Shown: in pieces, positions 1 through 4,980 of the stretch
Layout of the letters: each line of letters starts with the position of its first letter
How positions within the stretch are numbered: position 1 is the stretch's first letter
From: Spirochaetaceae bacterium
GTDB lineage: Bacteria; Spirochaetota; Spirochaetia; Treponematales; Breznakiellaceae
Direction: 5' to 3'
Length of the DNA: 8,608 nucleotides
Assembly: GCA_031280705.1 (NCBI GenBank)
Contig: JAITGJ010000263.1
Coordinates: forward strand, 1-8,608
Position numbers and translations under genes: made by a program
Notes under the pieces: generated by a model
The model's database searches: none
Told to the model about the DNA's origin: nothing
The model's input: only the letters and a program-made list of their open reading frames with translations

Positions 1-4
1 CCGC

Positions 5-20
5 CCGGTCTCCGGACCGG
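5..20. other. 6-bp hairpin with UCCG tetraloop
   Basis: CCGGTC (5-10) pairs perfectly with GACCGG (15-20). The loop is TCCG, closed by a C-G pair, which matches the stable UNCG tetraloop class on the plus strand. The following bases are TTCCGCTCT rather than a T run, so it is not a convincing intrinsic terminator. It could be the 3' end of a structured RNA or of a gene outside the window. Confidence 0.45.
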
Positions 21-28
21 TTCCGCTC

Positions 29-46
29 TAGCCCGCTCAAGGGCTA
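29..46. other. 6-bp hairpin, 6-nt loop
   Basis: TAGCCC (29-34) and GGGCTA (41-46) are perfect inverted repeats around a GCTCAA loop. The hairpin lies 8 bp after the UCCG hairpin, so the two form a tandem pair. There is no T tract and the role is unknown. Confidence 0.4.
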
Positions 47-132
47 TCCACCCCCCGCCTTTCCGGCCCGGCCCCTCGCCTGACCCTCTCCGTGGGCTCT
101 CCCGCAGCCCCCCGCGCTAAGCCCCCCGGTGC

Positions 133-177
133 AATCCGCACGGATGCGGATGTTGAGCAGGATGCGGATTCTACAGG
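133..177 (+). repeat. Degenerate copies of the GGATGCGGAT repeat
   Basis: Positions 133-160 match 25 of 28 bases of the 3'-flank repeat at 8299-8326. The arms ATCCGC (134-139) and GCGGAT (146-151) still pair, but the outer stem no longer does. A second partial unit begins GGATGCGGATT at 160-170. Units 142-159 and 160-177 make a diverged 18-bp tandem. The tract looks like decayed members of the family whose intact copy lies at 214-255. Confidence 0.6.
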
Positions 178-191
178 GTCGAGCGCCGCCC

Positions 192-220
192 TGGGTTTTG
201 TGGCTACGCCGCAAAACCCA
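192..220. repeat. 13-bp-stem hairpin (A of tandem pair)
   Basis: TGGGTTTTG (192-200) pairs with CAAAACCCA (212-220). The stem continues inward through a T-G wobble (201/211) and GGC/GCC (202-204/208-210) around a TAC loop, giving 13 consecutive pairs. It abuts the hairpin at 222-253. A diverged counterpart (GTTT, GGGGCT, then CGAAACCCA) precedes the matching hairpin near 8271-8291, so the two hairpins probably belong to one composite element. Confidence 0.6.
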
Positions 221-255
221 AGCCCACCATCCGCACGGAGGCGGATGGTGGGCAG
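214..255 (+). repeat. Dispersed 42-bp hairpin repeat, copy 1
   Basis: This 42-bp unit contains a perfect 13-bp inverted repeat, GCCCACCATCCGC (222-234) and GCGGATGGTGGGC (241-253), around the loop ACGGAG. It is preceded by AAACCCA and followed by AG. It matches 35 of 42 bases at 8285-8326 in the same orientation. Two of the differing stem positions are compensated on the other arm, so pairing is preserved. It ends 6 bp before the likely -35 box of the phoH promoter. It may be a REP/MITE-like element or a conserved RNA/DNA structure. Confidence 0.75.
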
Positions 256-260
256 CCCTA

Positions 261-288
261 TTGACCAATGTTTGAAGGCGGTTATAGA
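261..288 (+). promoter_or_regulatory. Candidate sigma70 promoter of the phoH operon
   Basis: TTGACC (261-266; 5 of 6 bases to TTGACA) is separated by 16 bp from TATAGA (283-288; TATAAT-like, 4 of 6). Transcription would start near 295. This is downstream of the first possible phoH ATG at 268 but upstream of an in-frame TTG at 307, which has GGAGA at 298-302. If the promoter is real, it supports the later start codon. No other good promoter was seen before the operon. Confidence 0.45.
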
Positions 289-1404
289 CTTTTACGCGGA
301 GAACCTTTGGACGAAAGTATTACCATTGTCCTGGATAACCGGGACCTCCTTTCCGGTGTATGCGGCGCAAACGACGGGAACCTCCGCGTTTTGGAGGGTT
401 CCCTGGACGGGCGCATCGCGGTCCGGGGCAACGAGATCCGCTTTGAAGGGGCGGACGGGGCCGGGGTCCGGCAGTTCAAACTGATGATAGACAGTCTTAT
501 CGCCGCGGTAAAGGACGGTGAAATCCCGACGCCTGAATATGTTATGGCGCTTGCCGGTATCGGCGGCGGAGGCGGCCGCGCTCCAGCGGACAGCCGGGCG
601 GATGCCGCCGGGGCGGGAGGCCGCCCGGCGGACGCGCTCCGGGACAGCCTGATACACATACCGCACGGGTTTCGCAGCGTCTTTCCCCGGGGGAAAAACC
701 AGGCGGATTATATACGGGGCATGCGGGGCGCGGCGGTCTGTTTTTGCGTGGGGCCGGCGGGGACGGGGAAAACCTACCTTGCCATCGCCGAGGCGCTGGG
801 CCAGGTCCTCGCGCGCAAGGTCCGTAAACTTGTCCTGACCCGGCCCGTTGTGGAGGCGGGTGAAAGCCTCGGCTTCCTGCCCGGCGACCTTACCCAAAAG
901 ATAAGCCCGTATTTGCGGCCCCTCTATGACGCGATGGAGGCGCTTATCCCCTACGAAACCATACGCCGCATGGAAGAGGATCATCTTATCGAGATAGCGC
1001 CCCTGGCCTATATGCGGGGCCGGAGTCTCGGCAACTGCGTGATCATCCTGGACGAGGCCCAGAATACCACCAAAGAACAGATGAAGATGTTTCTGACCCG
1101 CATCGGCGAGGGAGGCCGGGCGGTCATCACCGGGGACATTACCCAGATCGATCTGCCCCGGCATGTTGATTCCGGGCTGCTGCACGCCCTCAAGGTTCTT
1201 GAAGGCGTCGAGGGGATTCATTTTTCCGCCCTTCACACGTCCGACGTGGTGCGGCATCCCATCATCCGGAAAATCATTCAGGCGTACCACCGGGCGGAGT
1301 CTTCGCCGCATGCGGCGCCGCCGTATCCGGCGCGGACGGATGCCGCGGAACCGGATGTGCGCAATCCGGCGAAACCGGACGGAGCCTCAGGGGACATTCC
1401 ATGA
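268..1404 (+). CDS. phoH: PhoH-family ATPase (YbeZ-like)
   Basis: This is a cytoplasmic P-loop ATPase of the PhoH/YbeZ family; homologues are linked to RNA metabolism and partner YbeY in ribosome maturation. The 378-aa frame has the family's N-terminal KH-like domain (about 18-95), a Gly/Ala-rich linker (96-125) and the PhoH ATPase domain (about 128-342). Visible motifs are Walker A GPAGTGKT (162-169), Walker B VIILDEAQ (258-265) and TGDITQIDLP (288-297). A low-complexity tail of about 35 residues follows the usual family end. An in-frame TGA at 262-264 makes ATG 268 the most upstream start, but it has no Shine-Dalgarno site and lies inside a candidate promoter. TTG 307, preceded by GGAGA with about 5 bp spacing, would begin MDESITIVL and fits the family N-terminus better. 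It is the first gene of a five-gene coupled operon. Family assignment is very secure; the start is not. Confidence 0.96.
   Translation: MFEGGYRLLRGEPLDESITIVLDNRDLLSGVCGANDGNLRVLEGSLDGRIAVRGNEIRFEGADGAGVRQFKLMIDSLIAAVKDGEIPTPEYVMALAGIGGGGGRAPADSRADAAGAGGRPADALRDSLIHIPHGFRSVFPRGKNQADYIRGMRGAAVCFCVGPAGTGKTYLAIAEALGQVLARKVRKLVLTRPVVEAGESLGFLPGDLTQKISPYLRPLYDAMEALIPYETIRRMEEDHLIEIAPLAYMRGRSLGNCVIILDEAQNTTKEQMKMFLTRIGEGGRAVITGDITQIDLPRHVDSGLLHALKVLEGVEGIHFSALHTSDVVRHPIIRKIIQAYHRAESSPHAAPPYPARTDAAEPDVRNPAKPDGASGDIP
1389..1394 (+). promoter_or_regulatory. Ribosome binding site of pgpH
   Basis: AGGGGA lies 6 bp before ATG 1401, inside the last codons of phoH. It supports this start even though the gene overlaps the phoH stop codon by 4 bp, so pgpH can initiate as well as be coupled. 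Confidence 0.6.
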
Positions 1405-3671
1405 AAAAGAACCATGACGATGTATACGAGAATACCTTTATAAGAAAGCTTTTGCCGCGCCGGATACGGCGGGGGCCGTTTCTGGCTTCGCTGGGGGCCT
1501 TTCTGGTTTCCCTGCTCTTCATTTTGGGCGGGCAGGGGTATCTCCACTTTAACGCCGGGAATTTTGAGGAATTCGAGGCGGGGCGTGTGGCCGGGCGGGA
1601 CGTAATCGCCGGAAAATCCCTCTCCTGGGTTGATGAGGCGGCAACGGCGGTCCGGCGCGCCGAAGAAGTGCGGCGGGTTCCCGCGGTATTTACCTATTCC
1701 AACCGGACAACCGGGGAAATCCGTGAAAAATACGGGCGATTTGCCGCCGCGCTGGGGAAAGCCTTTGCCGAAACGGCGACATTCGAGGATTTCTACGCGC
1801 GGATTGAGGAAGGCTACCCCGGGTTCTATTCCTCCGAGACGCTCCTGTACCTTTACCGGGATCAGAACCGGGAACGGTTTCCTGAATACAGCCTTGCCGC
1901 GCTCGAATATCTGCTTGAAACGGGAATTTTCGCCCTGCCGGAAAGCGGCCTTGAAGCCTATAACGGCAAGGAAGCCCAGCTCTGGCACAACTATGGCCCC
2001 CGTACCGAGCGGGAGATCATTGATTACGACCGGATCATCACGCTGGACCGGGCGGACGACATGATTGTCCGTTACGCGGCGGAAAACGGGTTTCCCCTTT
2101 CGTTTGAATTTATCGCGCCCTCACTGCTTGAGCCGTTTCTCCAGGCGAATGTTTTTTATTCCGGGCCGGACACGGAAAATTTCGCGGCGGAACAGCGGGC
2201 GCGGGTTGACCCGGTGATCCGGCGCGTTGAGCGGGGCCAGCGCGTTATCCGGCAGGGCTTTGTCATCACCCCGGAGGCGATGGGCGATCTTGCCGCCCTG
2301 AACGCGGCGCGTTCACGGTTGGATATACCGGGCATCAGCGGGAAGATTCTCGTTATGCTCTTTGCCTACGGGCTTTTGGTGTTTCTCGCCGGGGAACGCA
2401 CCCTGGGCCGGATTTTGCGGCCCGGCGAAGTGTACCTCCTTTCCGTGGTGGCGGCGCTGTACCTGGCCGCGGCGGTTTTTTGCCGGGGTCTTTCCCGCGC
2501 CGAGGATTTTCCCGTGGCGCTTTTTTTGCCCACGCCCATGGCGGTCATGATCCCCGCGATCCTGATTTCCTTCCGGGCCGCCTTTGCCGCCGCAATCACC
2601 CTGCCCCTGACGGCGTTCCTTGCCGGGGCGTTTACCCCCGGCGGATATATTTTCGCCCTGGCCTCGGCGGTGGTTACCGCCTGGACCCTGCGCGGCGCGG
2701 AACGGCGGCTGGACCTTCTCAAGGCCGGGGTGGTTATCGGCGCGGCCAATGCCGTTACCGCGGCGTCACTCCTCCTGCTCTACCGGCTCAACACGGTTTC
2801 CTGGCCGCTTTCCATCCTCGTGGCGGCGCTGAACGGCGTCATTTCGGCCATGCTGACGCTGGGCACGCTTCCCTTTTTGGAACATGCCCTGAACGCGGTA
2901 ACCAATTTCCGGCTTATCGAGCTTGCGGACCTCAATACGCCGGTTTTGAAGCGGCTCTTTGACGCCGCGCCGGGGACCTACAGCCACTCGCTCATGGTGG
3001 CCAACCTCGCGGAGAACGCCTGCCAGGCCATTGGGGCAAATCCCCTCCTCGCGCGGGTGGGGGCGTATTATCACGATATCGGCAAGATGGAAAACCCCGC
3101 CTATTTTGTGGAAAACCAAACCCTTTACAACAAACATACGGAAATGAACAACCCCCGCCTTTCGGCCACGGTTATCCGCAGTCATGTCAAACTGGGCGTG
3201 GAGAAGGCGCGGAGCCTCGGCCTTCCGCAAGAAGTGGTGGCTATCGTGGCCGAGCACCACGGCAATTCCCTGATCACCTATTTTTACGCCGCGGCGCTTA
3301 AACGGGAAGGCCAGGTAAACCGCGAGGATTTCAGTTATCCGGGAAATCCCCCCCGTTCGCGGGAATCGGCGGTGGTGATGCTGGCGGACGTAACCGAGGC
3401 CGCCTGCCGGACGCTGAAAAAACCTACCGCCTCGCGGCTTGAAAAATTCATTCAGGAACTGGTCATGGCGAAATTCGATCATGAACAATTGGCCGATTCG
3501 GAGCTGACCTTCCGGGAACTGGATACCATTAAAAAGGCGTTTGTACGGGTACTCACCGGCTACTACCATTCCCGGATCGAATATCCCAAGGTGAAGGACA
3601 AAATTCCCGCCGCGGAAACCGCCGCTCCCGCCGCCGGTAACGGCGCCGCCGGGGAGCGGGCCGGCGCATGA
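1401..3671 (+). CDS. pgpH: 7TM-HD membrane phosphodiesterase (PgpH/YqfF family)
   Basis: Members of this family hydrolyse the second messenger cyclic di-AMP to pApA at the inner face of the membrane. The 756-aa protein has the full architecture. A first membrane segment (about 26-48) is followed by a large extracytoplasmic 7TMR-HDED region (about 50-310). Seven hydrophobic segments lie between about 311 and 490, then a cytoplasmic HD domain (about 515-725). The metal-site residues are present: H528 (TYSHS), H558-D559 (YYHDIGK), H595 (RSHVKLG), H619-H620 (EHHGN) and D663 (LADVTEA). It should therefore be catalytically competent. The last 20 or so residues are an Ala-rich tail. ATG 1401 overlaps the phoH stop as ATGA, and the 3' end overlaps ybeY the same way. 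Phosphodiesterase activity is inferred from the family; no c-di-AMP synthase gene is in the window. Confidence 0.93.
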   Translation: MKKNHDDVYENTFIRKLLPRRIRRGPFLASLGAFLVSLLFILGGQGYLHFNAGNFEEFEAGRVAGRDVIAGKSLSWVDEAATAVRRAEEVRRVPAVFTYSNRTTGEIREKYGRFAAALGKAFAETATFEDFYARIEEGYPGFYSSETLLYLYRDQNRERFPEYSLAALEYLLETGIFALPESGLEAYNGKEAQLWHNYGPRTEREIIDYDRIITLDRADDMIVRYAAENGFPLSFEFIAPSLLEPFLQANVFYSGPDTENFAAEQRARVDPVIRRVERGQRVIRQGFVITPEAMGDLAALNAARSRLDIPGISGKILVMLFAYGLLVFLAGERTLGRILRPGEVYLLSVVAALYLAAAVFCRGLSRAEDFPVALFLPTPMAVMIPAILISFRAAFAAAITLPLTAFLAGAFTPGGYIFALASAVVTAWTLRGAERRLDLLKAGVVIGAANAVTAASLLLLYRLNTVSWPLSILVAALNGVISAMLTLGTLPFLEHALNAVTNFRLIELADLNTPVLKRLFDAAPGTYSHSLMVANLAENACQAIGANPLLARVGAYYHDIGKMENPAYFVENQTLYNKHTEMNNPRLSATVIRSHVKLGVEKARSLGLPQEVVAIVAEHHGNSLITYFYAAALKREGQVNREDFSYPGNPPRSRESAVVMLADVTEAACRTLKKPTASRLEKFIQELVMAKFDHEQLADSELTFRELDTIKKAFVRVLTGYYHSRIEYPKVKDKIPAAETAAPAAGNGAAGERAGA

Positions 3672-4186
3672 ACCGCGTTGAAACCACCGCGCTGGAGGTT
3701 CCCTTACCCCCCTGGAGCGCGGCCTTTGCCGGATACCTTGAAAACGCGCTTGACGCCCTGGGAAAAACCAACTGGGACCTTTCCGTGGTTTTTTGCGGGG
3801 ATGCCGCCATACGCGCGCTCAACAGCCGTTACCGGGGAAAAGACGAAGCCACGGACGTGCTTTCCTTCGCGCTGGGCGAAACCCTCCACGCCGGCAACGG
3901 CGACGCCGGCAACCGTGATGACGGCAACGGCGATGACAGCAACGGCGGCGAACGGTACCTTGCGGGGGACATTATTATCTCGCTTGAGACCGTACGGGAA
4001 AACGCGCGGTACTTTGCCGTGCGCGAAGAAGAAGAGTTGCGCCGCCTTGCGATTCATGGCATTCTACACCTTGACGGTATGGATCACGAAACCAATGACG
4101 CGCATGAACCCATGCTCGTTTTACAGGAGAAACTATTGAACGATCTTGATGAAGGGGGCGGTGAACCTCCGGGGGCCGGACGATGA
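3668..4186 (+). CDS. ybeY: YbeY endoribonuclease with low-complexity insertion
   Basis: YbeY is a zinc-dependent single-strand endoribonuclease needed for 16S rRNA 3'-end maturation and ribosome quality control. The signature HGILHLDGMDH (130-140) supplies the three zinc-binding histidines H130, H134 and H140. The conserved RYRGKDEATDVLSF block (54-67) is intact, with R56 matching the conserved family arginine. The protein is 172 aa, against about 150-160 for typical members. The excess is a Gly/Asn/Asp-rich insertion at about 73-94, placed between the DVLSF strand and GDIIISLE. It is encoded by 15-18-bp imperfect repeats (3890-3949) and should form a surface loop. A short acidic, Gly-rich tail follows. 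The start ATG overlaps the pgpH stop by 4 bp; GGGGAG at 3651-3656 is 11 bp upstream, so coupling probably matters more than a free ribosome site. Confidence 0.95.
   Translation: MNRVETTALEVPLPPWSAAFAGYLENALDALGKTNWDLSVVFCGDAAIRALNSRYRGKDEATDVLSFALGETLHAGNGDAGNRDDGNGDDSNGGERYLAGDIIISLETVRENARYFAVREEEELRRLAIHGILHLDGMDHETNDAHEPMLVLQEKLLNDLDEGGGEPPGAGR
3890..3949 (+). repeat. In-frame minisatellite inside ybeY
   Basis: Four imperfect units run GCCGGCAACGGCGAC (3890-3904), GCCGGCAACCGTGATGAC (3905-3922), GGCAACGGCGATGAC (3923-3937) and AGCAACGGCGGC (3938-3949). All lengths are multiples of three, so unit gain or loss keeps the frame. They encode ybeY residues 75-94, a Gly/Asn/Asp loop. This pattern is consistent with in-frame repeat expansion. 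Confidence 0.75.
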
Positions 4187-4980
4187 AAGCCGCCGATTTT
4201 TTGAAGTCTTTTTTTCGGAAAAAGGGAACGATGGATCAAAAGGCCTATGACGCTTTGGAGTCGGACCAGAAAGAAATGATCAAGGGGGTGATGGAACTCC
4301 CCGACACCACGGTCAAGGAAATCATGGTACCCCGGACCGATGCGGTATTTATTTCCGTTGACGCCTCCCGGGAGGACCTGCTCAATACCCTTACCGGGAC
4401 GGGCCACTCCCGCTTCCCCGTCTATGAGGAAACCATCGACAATGTGATCGGCATCCTCTACGTGAAAGACGTACTGCACAGCCTCGTAAAAGACGGGGAA
4501 CTTAACGTCCGTAAAATCCTTCGCAAGCCGTTTTTTATTCCCATATCCAAACATATCAATGAACTATTGCGGGAACTTAGACGGCGGCGTGTCCATATCG
4601 CCGTGGTGGTAGACGAATACGGCGGCGTTTCGGGGATTATCTGTATGGAAGACATTATCGAAGAGATCATCGGCGACATTCAGGACGAGTTTGACAACGA
4701 GGAGGAGGACATCCTCTCCCTGGGCGATACGGGCAATGGCGACGGGGCCTGGCTCTGCGACGCGCGCGTTAACCTGGAGGACCTCTCCGAGGCGATTGGC
4801 GTGGAGCTTCCCACCGCGGATTTTGACACGCTTGGCGGGTTTGTTTTTGATCTGTTCGGTAAAATTCCGGTCAAATACGAAAAAGCCGTCTACAACAATA
4901 TGGATTTTATCGTTCAAAATATGGAGGGCCGCAAAATCAACACGGTAAAGATAATCCTCCACCGGGACGGCGCCGCGTGA
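4183..4980 (+). CDS. corC: CorC/TlyC-type CBS-domain protein
   Basis: The protein belongs to the CorC/YbeX-TlyC family, often labelled hemolysin C. E. coli members are tied to Mg2+/Co2+ efflux and to ribosome biogenesis. The 265-aa protein has a short charged N-terminus, then two CBS domains (about 44-101 and 108-168) and a C-terminal CorC_HlyC transporter-associated domain (about 182-262). Hallmarks are IMVPRTD (47-53), HSRFPVYEE (75-83), VVVDEYGGVSGI (141-152) and the acidic EDIIEEIIGDIQDEFD (156-171). It lacks the N-terminal DUF21 membrane domain, so it is the soluble CorC/TlyC form rather than a CNNM-type transporter. Position after ybeY matches the E. coli ybeZ-ybeY-ybeX order. It overlaps ybeY by ATGA and has no strong Shine-Dalgarno of its own. 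The hemolysin label is historical and not supported as a function here. Confidence 0.93.
   Translation: MKAADFLKSFFRKKGTMDQKAYDALESDQKEMIKGVMELPDTTVKEIMVPRTDAVFISVDASREDLLNTLTGTGHSRFPVYEETIDNVIGILYVKDVLHSLVKDGELNVRKILRKPFFIPISKHINELLRELRRRRVHIAVVVDEYGGVSGIICMEDIIEEIIGDIQDEFDNEEEDILSLGDTGNGDGAWLCDARVNLEDLSEAIGVELPTADFDTLGGFVFDLFGKIPVKYEKAVYNNMDFIVQNMEGRKINTVKIILHRDGAA

Larger units (their letters stand above)
1..267. other. Gene-free, repeat-rich region upstream of phoH
   Basis: No supportable gene lies here. The plus strand is strongly C-rich from about 48 to 127, with C runs at 51-56, 67-69, 72-75, 84-86, 101-103, 108-113 and 122-127. Small perfect hairpins occur near the left edge. From 133 onward there are copies of a GGATGCGGAT-type repeat and two tandem 13-bp-stem hairpins that end just before the phoH promoter region. 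Short open frames here are low-complexity Pro/Arg/Ser translations and are not credible genes. An upstream gene may end left of the window, but nothing within it shows that. Confidence 0.7.

Noticed and set aside
1..50. tRNA-like pattern on the minus strand (GGGCTAGAGCG followed by a CCGGT/ACCGG stem)
   Set aside because: The D-arm resemblance is partial, the putative anticodon loop has 6 bases and no proper U33 position, and the T-arm would lie outside the window.
133..255. CRISPR-like array from recurring ATCCGC/GCGGAT units
   Set aside because: Units are diverged, unevenly spaced and lack unique spacers of constant length; hairpin-repeat decay explains them better.
292..1311. 339-aa minus-strand open frame
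   Set aside because: It is antisense to phoH, which has intact Walker motifs; the minus-strand translation has no recognisable domain.
4183..4980. Hemolysin function for the CorC/TlyC protein
   Set aside because: The name comes from historical annotation; the domains seen are CBS pair plus CorC_HlyC, and nothing indicates cytolysis.
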